A stretch of 64,000 nucleotides of DNA from Stutzerimonas stutzeri (GCF_024448985.1 NZ_JAMOII010000015.1:28651-92650), one strand, 5' to 3'. Shown: positions 37,831 to 48,066, numbered from the stretch's first letter. A program made the numbers and translations. Notes: a model not told the origin generated them from the sequence alone.

Positions 37831-38129
37831 TGGTGGCCCAGGTTCCGGTTGAGCAAGCGGCACCTCACTACTTGAAAAGGCAGACGGGATTTGTATCCGG
37901 TCATACTTTCTGCAACACCCACACCATCGTCGGCGCTGCCGATGGCCGGGCTGCAGATGAATGAACCGAAGCCGAAAAGCCGCTGTCCAGACAGAAGCGT
38001 TCGAATCAGCCGCAGCATGCGGATTTGTCGGCCCGCGCGGGATATTTTTTAAAAAAGAGGAAATTTGCCGCAGGCGACAGAGCGAGACGCTGCTTATACT
38101 GTCCCCCCATCCAATCTGGAGTCACACCC
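37831..38129. other. Intergenic before the HU gene
   Basis: 299 bp with no convincing gene. A -10-like TATACT at 38095-38100 lies 30 bp before the HU start, without a well-spaced -35. A T6/A6 run lies near 38045. Confidence 0.35.
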
Positions 38130-38402
38130 GTGAATAAAGCCGAGTTGATTGAAGCGATCGCAGCCTCCGCCGATGTCCCTAAGAGCACCGCCACTCGCGT
38201 ACTGGACGCCTTCACCGAAAGCGTGACCAATACCCTGCAGAACGGGGACAGCGTGACGCTGGTTGGCTTCGGCACCTTTGCTGTCAAGGAGCGCGCCGCC
38301 CGTGACGGCCGCAACCCGCAGACCGGCGCAACGATCAAGATCTCCGCGGCCAAGCTGCCAGGCTTCAAGCCAGGCAAGTCACTGAAGGATGCGGTGAACT
38401 AA
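38130..38402 (+). CDS. HU-family nucleoid DNA-binding protein
   Basis: 90 residues starting at GTG 38130, with CTGGAG 9 bases upstream; the frame is open earlier but this is the family start ([18 protein letters not shown]). Contains [20 protein letters not shown] and [10 protein letters not shown], the beta-arm that wraps DNA. Ends in the usual SLKDAVN. A nucleoid-associated HU beta-type protein, probably a second copy beside a housekeeping hupB. The initiator being GTG fits autoregulated, modest expression. Confidence 0.93.
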   Translation: MNKAELIEAIAASADVPKSTATRVLDAFTESVTNTLQNGDSVTLVGFGTFAVKERAARDGRNPQTGATIKISAAKLPGFKPGKSLKDAVN

Positions 38403-38428
38403 TCCATCCGTATCTCGGGATACCGGGT

Positions 38429-38467
38429 CGCTGACGTCCTTACGGACGCAGCGCCTGTCCAGGCGCT
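38429..38467. terminator. Overlapping hairpins between HU and the SDR gene
   Basis: CGCTG-A-CGTCC/GGACG-CAGCG (38429-38453) and AGCGCCTG/CAGGCGCT (38450-38467) share bases, so they are alternative folds. Placed between convergent genes; no T-run. Confidence 0.3.
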
Positions 38468-38598
38468 GATCGCCCGGTCGCGCACCCCGCTCCACCCCCC
38501 GTTACATTTGCCCTCAGGTATAACCGTAACGAAGCGTCGGCTTTGTCGCCGCATACGGCTCTCGACCCGGCCACGCCAACTCCATTCGTCGCTGCGAC

Positions 38599-39683
<1,085 letters not shown>

Positions 39684-40781
39684 ATGATTAAAACAAAAAC
39701 ACTGTTAGCAGGCGCTATCTCGTTACTGATTGCCAACCAAGCTGCGGCCCTCAACGAGGCACAACAAGACCAGACCGGCACCGACAATTATGCCGATGTG
39801 GTACAGCAGACCGGCACAGACAACTACAGCAGTCAGATTCAGGACGGAGATGCCAATGTTGCCTACACATTACAGAACGGATCGGAATTGACAGCCTCTA
39901 GCGAGCAGCGCGGCGCGGGCAATATCTCAATGATCGAGCAAGACGGGTTAATCAGTCAGGCAGACGTTTCACAGGACGGCAGCTATAACCTCGCCACCGT
40001 TTACCAGCAGGCATACGGGGAAGTGGGCCATACGGCGACCATTTCGCAAGTCGGCAGCCAGAATCTCGCTTATGTCGAACAGGTCGACGGTGCCGTCAGC
40101 GTCGCTGACATTTACCAGAACGGCGAAGGCAACTCTGTCGATGTGTCGCAGCAAATGACCGCCAACCATCTCGGCGCGGAGCAGACCGGCAACGGGAATA
40201 CCGCTCTGGTCGAGCAGTTCGGTAATACCACTGCCTATATAAGCCAGACCGGGAATGCCAATGCCATCGACTTCCACCAGGACGGCGGGTTTTCAGGAGC
40301 TTATGCCTCGATCAGTCAAGACGGTACCGGTAACGAGGTCAACCTCTCACAGCAAGCCAGTCGATACAGCGCAGGCGACGTACGCTTGGTACAGGTCGGC
40401 ACGGACAATATCGCCGACGTATCGGAAAGCAGCGGCTTCGGCAGCTTCAGCTTCACCCAGGACGGAACGGGAAATGAGCTAACCGCCCAGCACGGCGGTC
40501 GCTCGACCACGGTAGAAGGCACCTCCACCGGCGACTTCAACCGGGTAGACATTCGTCAGAACTCCGACGGTAGCAGTCTTACCATCGCCCAGAACGGCAC
40601 TCGCAACGAGATCGACGTTGACCAGACGGGTTACTACGGTGTCGGCGACATCCAGCAGACAGGCACTGAGAACTATGCATCGCTGGTGCAGATCGGAAAC
40701 TCCAGCAGCATCACTCAGGAAACGGCGCTCATCATGCAAAACGGTACTGGAAATTCGGCCTTCGTGACCCAGGGTCAGTAA
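39684..40781 (+). CDS. Orphan curlin-repeat protein, probable functional amyloid
   Basis: 365 residues. Signal peptide of about 22 residues (LLAGAISLLIANQAAA). The whole mature part is made of degenerate repeats of about 20-23 residues following the curlin pattern Q-x-G-x2-N-x-A/V-x-V/I-x-Q, for example QDQTGTDNYADVVQQTGTDN and SQDGTGNEVNLSQ. Curlin repeats stack into beta-helix amyloid in CsgA/CsgB. At about 15 repeats it is far longer than CsgA (about 150 residues). No csgD-G genes are in the window, so export would need CsgG elsewhere. Rich in Gln, Asn, Gly, Ser and Thr. Function inferred. Confidence 0.85.
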   Translation: MIKTKTLLAGAISLLIANQAAALNEAQQDQTGTDNYADVVQQTGTDNYSSQIQDGDANVAYTLQNGSELTASSEQRGAGNISMIEQDGLISQADVSQDGSYNLATVYQQAYGEVGHTATISQVGSQNLAYVEQVDGAVSVADIYQNGEGNSVDVSQQMTANHLGAEQTGNGNTALVEQFGNTTAYISQTGNANAIDFHQDGGFSGAYASISQDGTGNEVNLSQQASRYSAGDVRLVQVGTDNIADVSESSGFGSFSFTQDGTGNELTAQHGGRSTTVEGTSTGDFNRVDIRQNSDGSSLTIAQNGTRNEIDVDQTGYYGVGDIQQTGTENYASLVQIGNSSSITQETALIMQNGTGNSAFVTQGQ

Positions 40782-40906
40782 GTCGTTTGGGCGAGCCGAC
40801 TAACAGCCTAGTGCTGCACCAAGGCTCGTATCGGCTCGATCATAGAGCCGGCGTGCTGGACCACGCCAGCGCGCCGTGACGACGTAGGTTTCCTCGAGAT
40901 CGAGCG

Positions 40907-40944
40907 ATAGGCCCAGCCTTGGTGCTAGTCAAGGCTGGGCCTAT
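40907..40944. terminator. 15-bp perfect inverted repeat after the curlin gene
   Basis: ATAGGCCCAGCCTTG and its exact complement with an 8-base loop, directly next to the DUF736 remnant. It may be a terminator or the scar of a mobile element end. Confidence 0.45.
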
Positions 40945-40952
40945 CAAGCTGC

Positions 40953-41231
40953 TCTTTCACAACGCTCGACGACGGCTTCACCGGCACGCTGCGCACCCTT
41001 ACGCCGCAAGCAAAGGTCGCCATCGTTCCCAACGACAAGGGTAGCGCGAACGCACCGGACTACCGCATCGTGGCCGCAGGTGGATACGAGATCAGCGCCG
41101 CTTGGAAGAAACTCAGCCAATCCGAACGCCGTTACCTGTCAGTGAGCCTGGATGACTCGACCTTCCCCGCCACGGTCTATGCAAGCCTGCTCGAGAACGA
41201 AGACGGAACCCACACGATCGGCTTTTGCAAA
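40953..41231 (+). pseudogene. DUF736 remnant (ICE/plasmid marker gene)
   Basis: The frame reads SFTTLDDGFTGTLRTLT, then VPNDKGSANAPDYRIVA, AAWKKLSQSERRYLSVSLDD and FPATVYASLLENEDGTHTI. This is nearly the whole DUF736 domain (about 100 residues), lacking the first codons and the usual WSR ending, and with no start or stop of its own; the frame runs on into the next gene. DUF736 genes are typical cargo of integrative conjugative elements and plasmids. It points to a past mobile element here. Confidence 0.75.
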
Positions 41232-41303
41232 CTCGTTTTAACCGGGGTCTATGCTTGTTCTAGTCGGCGTCCCTTGAAACGAACAGTGCGTCAGGCAACT
41301 AAC

Positions 41304-42065
41304 GTGAAGCATCTAACCCTCACCGCGACGCTGCTCGGGCTATTGTTCAGCTTCTTTGCCAAAGCCGATGACTATCAGGTCGTTACCGAAGATTGGGCAC
41401 CTTACAACTATCTGGAGAACGACCAGATAACCGGTATGGCCACGGATATCATCCGGGCCATCATGGCGCTGACCGGAGATGAGTTTCAGATGGAACTGTT
41501 GCCCAGCATGCGAGCCACCCGCGCTTTGCAGACTCGGGACAAGACGATCATGTTCGCCCTATTCCGCACAGCCGAGCGAGAGCCGCTGTATAAGTGGGTA
41601 GGGCCGATACTGGAAGCATCTATTCATCCTTATCAGCTGGCTACCTCACCGCAGCCAGTAACGTCTATGGAACAGCTACTCAGCGCCCCCAAGATCACCA
41701 CGCGACATGCCGGCCTGGTGCCCGATCTCCTACAATCGCGGGGGTTCAACAACCTCGATAAAAGCGTAGCGAGAAGCCCTCAGCTCTATCGCATGCTGCT
41801 CGCTGGGCGCGCCGACATCATCATCGGCGACACCGATGCGGGGGTCGCCTATTACAGCAACCGGTTGAAAATCGCGCCAGGTACGCTGCGGCGGATTCCT
41901 GTCGAGATCTATCGTTCAGCGCTTTACATTGCATTCAGCCCCGACAGCGACGATGAGTTGGTAGCCGAGTGGGCCAGTGCCTTGGAAAAGCTGCGCAGCT
42001 CGGGCGAGCTAGCGCGCATCCAGCGCCACTATGAGCGACCCATTGGGCAACTGCCTCAGCGTTAG
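41304..42065 (+). CDS. Periplasmic solute-binding protein, family 3
   Basis: 253 residues from the GTG at 41304, chosen because a signal peptide begins there (KHLTLTATLLGLLFSFFAKA, then DD). The longer open frame upstream is the DUF736 remnant. SBP_bac_3 form: VVTEDWAPYNYLENDQITGMA, then DIIRAIMALTGDEF, and LAGRADIIIGD. No permease or ATPase is near, so it could be an orphan amino-acid binding protein or a sensor input. Confidence 0.82.
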   Translation: MKHLTLTATLLGLLFSFFAKADDYQVVTEDWAPYNYLENDQITGMATDIIRAIMALTGDEFQMELLPSMRATRALQTRDKTIMFALFRTAEREPLYKWVGPILEASIHPYQLATSPQPVTSMEQLLSAPKITTRHAGLVPDLLQSRGFNNLDKSVARSPQLYRMLLAGRADIIIGDTDAGVAYYSNRLKIAPGTLRRIPVEIYRSALYIAFSPDSDDELVAEWASALEKLRSSGELARIQRHYERPIGQLPQR

Positions 42066-42289
42066 GCAGTTATTGCTGACCGAAGCACCCAGCTCCCTGA
42101 ACTATAAGCCGTACGGCTTAGGTGAACGGGCGCGACCCGAAGTCGAGAATTCGGGCGATTAAGATCGAGCTCAGCGCAACACGCGAAGCACCCGCACGTT
42201 CAAGACGCAAAGCAGCACCATACGCTCAGCGGACGAACCGCAATGGCCGCAGCGAAGAAGCGTAACGCCGCCCCTCTTCCGACCCGCTA
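42066..42289. other. Intergenic, no intact gene
   Basis: 224 bp between the solute-binding gene and repeat copy A. It holds a small palindrome (AAGCCGTACGGCTT near 42107-42120) and the continuation of the copy-A reading frame on the minus strand, without a recognised domain. Confidence 0.35.
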
Positions 42290-42376
42290 CCCATTCCGAA
42301 ACGGCATGCCTCGCATCGCACAGTTCTATTAGTTCCACTCGAAATCGCTTGGTTAGCATCGACGCAGTTGTCCTGC
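42290..42376 (-). repeat. Inverted repeat copy A (5' end of an unknown gene)
   Basis: The same sequence, in opposite orientation, occurs at 56383-56470. Over the 60 bases from the ATG about 52 are identical, including a run of 22; similarity extends about 25 bases upstream over an AGGA ribosome site. Here it begins a frame MLTKRFRVELIELCDARHAV that runs 62 codons to 42171. The protein is not recognised. Confidence 0.7.
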
Positions 42377-42383
42377 CGATGAG

Positions 42384-42391
42384 AACAATAA
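42384..42391 (+). promoter_or_regulatory. A-rich Hfq/Crc-type motif at the acyl-CoA synthetase start
   Basis: AACAATAA fits the AAnAAnAA motif bound by Hfq-Crc in pseudomonads, one base before the TTG start, where binding would block ribosomes under catabolite repression. Confidence 0.4.
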
Positions 42392-42392
42392 A

Positions 42393-43940
42393 TTGAATCT
42401 AGGAAAAATCATCAGTCGCAGCGCCTTGTATTGGCCCGACGACGAAGCTTTGGTCGATGCTCAACAGCGCATCACCTTCGCTCAGCTCGAACTACGCACC
42501 AATCGTTTGGCCTCCGGGTTACTGGCGATGGGCGTGGCCCGGGGCACCCATGTGGCGATACTGGCGCTCAACCGCGTCGAGCTGGTGGAAGCGGAAATCG
42601 CCTTCTACAAGTCCGCGATGGTCAAAGTGCCAATCAATGCCCGGCTATCTCTTGATGAAATCATCCAGGTGCTGGACGATTCGCACAGCCAGGCCGTAAT
42701 CGCCGACGGTCGCTTCGCCGCCGCCCTGCATGCACGCCGGGCCGAGCTCCCTCGCCTGCGCTGGATCATCTCCCTTGATGGCGACACCGGCGACGCCAGC
42801 TATCCCGTCGTGCTGGAGCGCGGGAACGACGCAGAGGTATACAGCGACCCAGCCGATGATGCGCTGGCGGTGCTGCATTACACCTCCGGCAGCTCCGGCG
42901 TGTTGAAGGCCGCGATGCTGTCGTTCGGCAACCGCAAGGCACTGATCCGCAAAAGCATCGCCAGCCCTACCCGCCGCGCAGCGCCTGGCGACGTGATGGC
43001 ACATGTCGGGCCGATCACTCATGCCAGCGGCATGCAGGTCATGCCGCTACTGGCGTTGGGTGCCTGCAACCTGCTACTGGAGCGCTACGACGATCGACTG
43101 CTGCTGGAAACCATCGAGCGTGAGCGGGTGACCCGTCTGTTCCTGGTGCCGGCCATGATCAACCGGCTGGTCAACTTTCCAGACGTGCAGCGCTTCGATC
43201 TTTCCAGCCTGCGCCTGGTGATGTATGGCGCAGCGCCCATGGCGCCAGCGCTGGTCAACCGCGCCATCAAAGTATTCGGACCGATTCTCGCGCAAGGCTA
43301 CGGCGCTGGCGAAACCTGTTCCCTGGTGACGGTGCTCACCGAACAGGACCATCTACTCGAGGGCGACGATCACAGCCGCCTGGCTTCGTGCGGGCGGTGC
43401 TATTTCGAGACCGATCTACGCGTGGTCAACGAAGCGTTCAAGGACGTCAGGCCCGGCGAAATTGGCGAAATCGTGGTCAAGGGCCCGGACGTCATGCAGG
43501 GCTACTGGCAGGCACCGGAGCTGACCGCCGAGGTGATGCGCGACGGCTACTACCTCACCGGCGACCTCGCCACGGTGGACGAGCGAGGCTATGTGTTCAT
43601 CGTCGACCGCAAGAAGGAAATGATCATCTCCGGCGGCTTCAACATCTATCCCACCGAAGTGGAGCAGGTGCTCTACACCCTGCCACAGATCTTCGAGGCT
43701 GCTGTGATCGGTGTACCCGACGAGCAATGGGGCGAGGCGGTTCGGGCGGTGGTGGTGCTCAAGGACGGTGAGACGCTCAGCGCCGAAGACGTCATCGAAC
43801 ACTGCGGTCGAACCCTCGCGGGCTTCAAGAAGCCTCGCGCAGTGGACTTCGTCAAGGAGCTGCCAAAGAACCCCAACGGCAAGGTCGTGCGTCGCCTGAT
43901 CCGCGAAGCGTACTGGCACAACAGCGATCGACGGATCTGA
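42393..43940 (+). CDS. Acyl-CoA synthetase (AMP-forming)
   Basis: 515 residues starting at TTG. ANL superfamily: A3 motif YTSGSSGVLKAA is unusual, lacking the common TTG-xPKG form (Lys kept). Others are normal: GAGETCSLV (A5), YYLTGDLATVDERGYVFIVD (A7/A8), KKEMIISGGFNIYPTEVE, and A10 Lys in PKNPNGKVVRR. It activates a carboxylic acid as a CoA thioester, most likely a fatty or alicyclic acid derived from the sulfate ester handled by this cluster. 10 bp before the acyl-CoA dehydrogenase gene. Substrate inferred. Confidence 0.9.
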   Translation: MNLGKIISRSALYWPDDEALVDAQQRITFAQLELRTNRLASGLLAMGVARGTHVAILALNRVELVEAEIAFYKSAMVKVPINARLSLDEIIQVLDDSHSQAVIADGRFAAALHARRAELPRLRWIISLDGDTGDASYPVVLERGNDAEVYSDPADDALAVLHYTSGSSGVLKAAMLSFGNRKALIRKSIASPTRRAAPGDVMAHVGPITHASGMQVMPLLALGACNLLLERYDDRLLLETIERERVTRLFLVPAMINRLVNFPDVQRFDLSSLRLVMYGAAPMAPALVNRAIKVFGPILAQGYGAGETCSLVTVLTEQDHLLEGDDHSRLASCGRCYFETDLRVVNEAFKDVRPGEIGEIVVKGPDVMQGYWQAPELTAEVMRDGYYLTGDLATVDERGYVFIVDRKKEMIISGGFNIYPTEVEQVLYTLPQIFEAAVIGVPDEQWGEAVRAVVVLKDGETLSAEDVIEHCGRTLAGFKKPRAVDFVKELPKNPNGKVVRRLIREAYWHNSDRRI

Positions 43941-43950
43941 GGAAAGACAC

Positions 43951-45114
43951 ATGATCAAACCAAGCGAAAAGGCCGCTCGCCTTATCGACGGCATCAACGC
44001 CTTCGTGCGTGACGAACTGGCGCCGCTGGCTGCGCGCGAAAACATCATCTGGGGCGAGCCTGTCGCCCGGCCGCTACTCAACGACATCTGGCAACGCTCC
44101 TGCGAGCTGGGCTTTTACAACGCGATGCTGCCAGAAGCGCTGGGCGGCGCAGGGCTCAACGTCGTCGATCTCTGTGCGGTGAAGGAGGCGGCGGTACTGA
44201 CCGGCTCGCCCCTCGCCCCGCACATATTGGGCGAACTGTCCGGCCCGCCACGCGTCGGTCACCTGTTTAAGGTGGCCAGCGACTATCAGATCGAAGCTTT
44301 CCTGCGGCCGATCTGTCGCGCCGAAAAGGCCGTCTGTTTCGCCCTCACCGAGGCCGAGGCCGGATCCGATGCCACCGCTATTGGTACCGAGGCGCGCCGC
44401 GACGGTGACCATTACGTGCTGCGGGGCGCCAAGCGCTATATCTCAGGCGCACCCTACGCCGACCTCGCCGTGCTGCTCGCGGTAACCGGTCCGGGCCGCG
44501 GCCCGCACGGCATCTCGGCATTCTTTGTCGACCTACACGGTGACGGCGTCAGCATCGACAACGACTACTCGGTAATGTCCGGTGGCGGCGCCCACGGCAA
44601 CATCACCCTGGAGGATGTGCGTGTCCCGGTGGAAAACCGCATCGGCGACGAAGGTGCCGGTTTCAAGCTGGCCATGGGGCGTATCACCCTCAATCGCCTG
44701 CTGCATTGCCCCACCATGCTCGGCATGGCCGGTCTGGCCCTAAACCGCTCGCTGGACCACTCTCGCACCCGCAAACAGTTCGGCCAACCCATCGCCATGT
44801 TCCAGGCCATCAACCACATGCTTGCCGACATGGCCACCGAGCTGTACGCCGCGCGCAGCATGATGTATGCCACTGCGGCGAACAACGACGCCGGTGGCGA
44901 CATCAAGGTCCAGGCGCCGATGTGCAAGCTGTTCGCCTCGGAAACCGCTTTTCGCATCGCCGACAAGGCGGTGCAGATCCATGGCGGGACAGGCCTGATC
45001 AAAGGGCACCCGGTAGAGTGGCTGTTCCGCGCAACCCGAATGATGCGCGTGCTCACCGGTACCAGCGAGATTCAGCGCAACACCATTGCCAAGGGCATCC
45101 TGCTGCCCAGCTGA
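43951..45114 (+). CDS. Acyl-CoA dehydrogenase
   Basis: 387 residues from the ATG at 43951 (GAGGAAAG upstream). FAD-flavoprotein family: CFALTEAEAGSDATAI, KRYISGAPYADLAVLL, then the C-terminal helical domain with RKQFGQPIAMFQAINHMLADM, and VQIHGGTGLIKGHPVEWLFR. It introduces the alpha-beta double bond into an acyl-CoA and passes electrons to ETF. Operon with the acyl-CoA synthetase; a hairpin lies before the next gene. Confidence 0.94.
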   Translation: MIKPSEKAARLIDGINAFVRDELAPLAARENIIWGEPVARPLLNDIWQRSCELGFYNAMLPEALGGAGLNVVDLCAVKEAAVLTGSPLAPHILGELSGPPRVGHLFKVASDYQIEAFLRPICRAEKAVCFALTEAEAGSDATAIGTEARRDGDHYVLRGAKRYISGAPYADLAVLLAVTGPGRGPHGISAFFVDLHGDGVSIDNDYSVMSGGGAHGNITLEDVRVPVENRIGDEGAGFKLAMGRITLNRLLHCPTMLGMAGLALNRSLDHSRTRKQFGQPIAMFQAINHMLADMATELYAARSMMYATAANNDAGGDIKVQAPMCKLFASETAFRIADKAVQIHGGTGLIKGHPVEWLFRATRMMRVLTGTSEIQRNTIAKGILLPS

Positions 45115-45126
45115 TGAAGCGGCCCA

Positions 45127-45154
45127 GCCCGTCCGCCTGGGAAGACGGACGGGC
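45127..45154 (+). terminator. Hairpin between acyl-CoA dehydrogenase and MFS genes
   Basis: GCCCGTCCG and its exact complement with a 10-base loop, 12 bp after the stop. No T-run. It may lower read-through or protect mRNA ends. Confidence 0.4.
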
Positions 45155-45160
45155 ATTCAC

Positions 45161-45168
45161 AACAACAA
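45161..45168 (+). promoter_or_regulatory. A-rich Hfq/Crc-type motif before the MFS gene
   Basis: AACAACAA, a perfect AAnAAnAA motif, directly next to the GAGAGAG ribosome site of the ATG at 45181. It is of the kind bound by Hfq-Crc when a preferred carbon source is present. Confidence 0.5.
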
Positions 45169-45180
45169 GAGAGAGCTCCC

Positions 45181-46479
45181 ATGACCCGAGAAGAAACGGG
45201 CTTCCGTCCGCGTAGCGCCTGGACGATTGCCTTCCTGCTGGCCTTCATGATGCTGGTCAACTTCCTCGACAAGGTCGTGATCGGCCTTGTCGGTGTACCC
45301 ATGACTCAGGAATTGGGCCTGACACCGACCGAGTTCGGCCTGATTGGCGGCGCGTTGCACTGGCTATTCGCCGTTTCCGCCGTGGTCGGCGGCTTCCTCG
45401 CCAACCGCCGACCGACCCGCACATTGTTGCTCGGCATGGGCCTGTTCTGGGCACTGATCCAGCTGCCCATGCTATTCGTCAGCTCGCTGTGGATGATCGT
45501 TGCCTGTCGCGTGCTTCTCGGCATCGGCGAAGGGCCGGCCTCGCCAGTGGCCACCCATGCCCTGTACAAGTGGTTCCCCGACGACCGTCGGAGCCTGCCG
45601 GTTGCCTTGCTGCACTCCGGCAGCGCCATGGGTCTGCTGGTTGCCGGTGCGATGATTCCCTGGATCAGCCTGAACTACGGCTGGCGCACCAACTTCGCCG
45701 TGCTCGCCGCCATTGGCCTGGTCTGGTGCGCGCTGTGGCTAATGCTAGGCCGCGAAGGCACGCTGGATAACCTACGCGCCGGCCAGGTGGCCACAGACAA
45801 TCACCGCGTACCCTATCGACGGCTGCTCAGTGACGGCAGCGTGCTTGGCAATTACGCCTGCCACTTCGCCGCCAACTGGTCGCTGGCGCTGACCCTGACC
45901 TGGGTGCCTAGCTATCTGGAGATTGGCCTGGGCATCGACCCGCTGAAGACGGGCCACATGTTCGTCCTGTTCGTGGTGATCACCACACCCCTGAGCCTGT
46001 TCATGGCCTGGCTCTCTCAGCGCCTGATGCGCCGGGGCGTGCCCTCACGCCTGGCTCGCGGCGCCTTCGTCTCGGCCTGCCTGATCGCCGGAGGACTGTT
46101 CTCCGCCTCGCTGATGCTCACCGAGCTGTCAGTGAGCGCGCGTATCATTGCCCTCACGCTGAGCGGCGGCCTGGCGCTGGTGATGTATTCGGTGGGTCCG
46201 GCGATGCTCGCCGAGTTCACCCCCAGCAGCCAGCGGGGCGGCATCCTCGCCATCGGTAATGCGGTGGCTTCGCTGGCCGGCCTGTCGGCGCCAGTGATCA
46301 CCGGCCTGCTGGTTCAAGACGCCGGAGCCGGCCATCCGGAAGGCTACGCCCAAGGTTTCCTGGTATGCGGCCTGGTGATGGTGGCAGCGGGTCTGATCGG
46401 TCTGGTCAGCATGAACCCGCAGCGTTCGCGCGAACGCCTGGCTCAGGACGAAGCGCCAGCGATCTACTCTCGGGCCTGA
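45181..46479 (+). CDS. MFS transporter, anion:cation symporter-like
   Basis: 432 residues, 12 predicted helices. It begins RPRSAWTIAFLLAFMMLVNFLDKVVIGL, as in MFS carriers for organic acids (ACS family). LLGIGEGPASPVATHALYKW and FPDDRRSLPVALLHSGSAMG match the family loop after helix 4. Likely imports an organic acid or conjugate used by the adjacent CoA ligase and dehydrogenase. Its end overlaps the convergent LysR gene by 16 bp. Confidence 0.88.
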   Translation: MTREETGFRPRSAWTIAFLLAFMMLVNFLDKVVIGLVGVPMTQELGLTPTEFGLIGGALHWLFAVSAVVGGFLANRRPTRTLLLGMGLFWALIQLPMLFVSSLWMIVACRVLLGIGEGPASPVATHALYKWFPDDRRSLPVALLHSGSAMGLLVAGAMIPWISLNYGWRTNFAVLAAIGLVWCALWLMLGREGTLDNLRAGQVATDNHRVPYRRLLSDGSVLGNYACHFAANWSLALTLTWVPSYLEIGLGIDPLKTGHMFVLFVVITTPLSLFMAWLSQRLMRRGVPSRLARGAFVSACLIAGGLFSASLMLTELSVSARIIALTLSGGLALVMYSVGPAMLAEFTPSSQRGGILAIGNAVASLAGLSAPVITGLLVQDAGAGHPEGYAQGFLVCGLVMVAAGLIGLVSMNPQRSRERLAQDEAPAIYSRA

Positions 46480-47414
46480 GTGTCCTCCAACTCGCTACGC
46501 TCGATCAGACTGCCGCGCCAGCGACCGGTGCTCACTGCTTCCAACAGGATGGTGCGCACCAGGTCGCGCATGCACGAGGCCGCGAACGACAGTGGCTTGT
46601 GCACTGAATAGGCGATCGAGACCGTACGGGTAATACGCGGCTCGATGACCAGCCTCGCCGCTGCTGGTTGATATAGCTCTTCGAGTGGCGGCCAGTTGCA
46701 TATGGTCGCGGCCAGCCCACTGCGCACCAGACTGGCGATACCCGGCGCCGACTGTTGCTCGTAGGCCACATTGAGTACCACACCCGCCTCCATTGCTGCC
46801 TGGTCGATGCGTCGGCGAAGGTGCAGCGCGCGTGGGGCCATTACCAGGCGTGTGGCACCCGCCTCGGCCAGCGTGATGGGTGAGCCGTCCTGCGTGTCGG
46901 CGCCCTCTCCAACCCAATACAAATCCTCGGTGAAGATCGGCTCAGCAGCAACATGCTCCAGCTCCTCGGCATTTGGCACTACGCCGAAATCCACCTTCCC
47001 CAGCTCGATGGCCAAGCCACCCTCACGAGTGAGACCGTCGCACACCGTCAGGGTGATGCTGGGAAACTTCGCGGTAGCCCGCGCAATGATTTCAGGTAAC
47101 AGCAGCGCCGATGCGGTCGCCGGGATCGAGATGGAAACGTGTCCTTTGGGATCGCCACCGGTGGAAGCCAGCTCGTCTTTCACCGAGTCGAGCTTCTGCA
47201 TTACCGAACGTGCCACTTCATAGAGTCGCCGCCCGGCGTCGGTCAGCGCTACACCATCATGCTGGCGTTCCAGCAGTTGCATCCGCAATTCGCTCTCCAG
47301 CAGGCCGATCTGCCGACTCAGTGCCGGCTGCGCGATGTAGGCACGCCTGGCGGCAGCCGAAAAGCTCCCGGCCTCGGCGATGGCGATCAGATAACGGAGC
47401 TGTTTGAGGGTCAT
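46464..47414 (-). CDS. LysR-family regulator, NAC/Cbl-like
   Basis: 316 residues from the ATG at 47414; the frame extends 17 codons upstream with no good start. HTH: MTLKQLRYLIAIAEAGSFSA, AQPALSRQIGLLESEL. The effector domain continues to about 300. The form resembles the nitrogen assimilation control (Nac) group. Likely controls the catabolic genes 42.4-46.5 kb beside it. It converges on the MFS gene and reads away from the DUF202 pair. Confidence 0.88.
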   Translation of the reverse strand: MTLKQLRYLIAIAEAGSFSAAARRAYIAQPALSRQIGLLESELRMQLLERQHDGVALTDAGRRLYEVARSVMQKLDSVKDELASTGGDPKGHVSISIPATASALLLPEIIARATAKFPSITLTVCDGLTREGGLAIELGKVDFGVVPNAEELEHVAAEPIFTEDLYWVGEGADTQDGSPITLAEAGATRLVMAPRALHLRRRIDQAAMEAGVVLNVAYEQQSAPGIASLVRSGLAATICNWPPLEELYQPAAARLVIEPRITRTVSIAYSVHKPLSFAASCMRDLVRTILLEAVSTGRWRGSLIERSELEDTQARE

Positions 47415-47682
47415 ACGGTTCTCCCTGGTCCATGCCGAAGCGTTATGGCATCTATCCGAAGACACTATTTGTGGGGCTTTTCGAGGCTCCCTAGTATCCC
47501 TGAAACGCTGACACGAAGGGGAGTATCCGCGGCTCGGCGTTACAGTTCAGACGGTAACTAGCCGCATTAATCCTTCGGCGCGATCCGTCGTTTTGCGCGA
47601 GCGAATATTTCTCGCCTGATCGGGGTGCGGAGGTTCTCTGGCCTCAACTTCCCGCTCGACAATTTTCTTATTCCGGACCGCC

Positions 47683-48066
47683 ATGCCCGCTTCGACGTCC
47701 CGCAAACCGCTTATTCAGTTCCTGCTCGGTGGCGACGAACCCGACCCACGCTTCACTCTGGCCAATGAACGCACCTTCCTGGCCTGGATCCGTACCGCTC
47801 TGGCCCTGCTCGGTGGCGGCATCGCTGTCGAGGCCTTCGCCGATGACGCGTTTTCACTGTCTCTAAGACTGACCATCACGCTCGGCCTGCTGTCGCTGAG
47901 CGTCCTCATCAGCGCCGGCGCCTGCCTGCGCTGGCTGTCGGTCGAGCGCGCCCTGCGCCATCGCCGCGCCCTACCTCTGCCAGTGCTTGTGCCGCTGCTG
48001 GCGCTCGGCTGCTGCCTCGCGGCGCTGGTGCTGGCCGCTCTGTTCTGGCCTCGCTGGCATGGCTGA
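47683..48066 (+). CDS. DUF202 (YidH-like) membrane protein
   Basis: 127 residues with three transmembrane helices. It opens with the DUF202 hallmark, FTLANERTFLAWIRTALALLGGG. Function unknown; E. coli YidH is the model. Its end overlaps the next DUF202 gene by 8 bp, and the two probably form a complex in the inner membrane, like YidH/YidG. Confidence 0.88.
   Translation: MPASTSRKPLIQFLLGGDEPDPRFTLANERTFLAWIRTALALLGGGIAVEAFADDAFSLSLRLTITLGLLSLSVLISAGACLRWLSVERALRHRRALPLPVLVPLLALGCCLAALVLAALFWPRWHG

Noticed and set aside
39684-40781. Calling the curlin-repeat gene csgA or csgB
   Set aside because: Length and repeat spacing differ and no csg partner genes are present in the window.
41070-41303. 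N-terminal extension of the solute-binding protein
   Set aside because: It is the DUF736 remnant; a signal peptide begins only at 41304.
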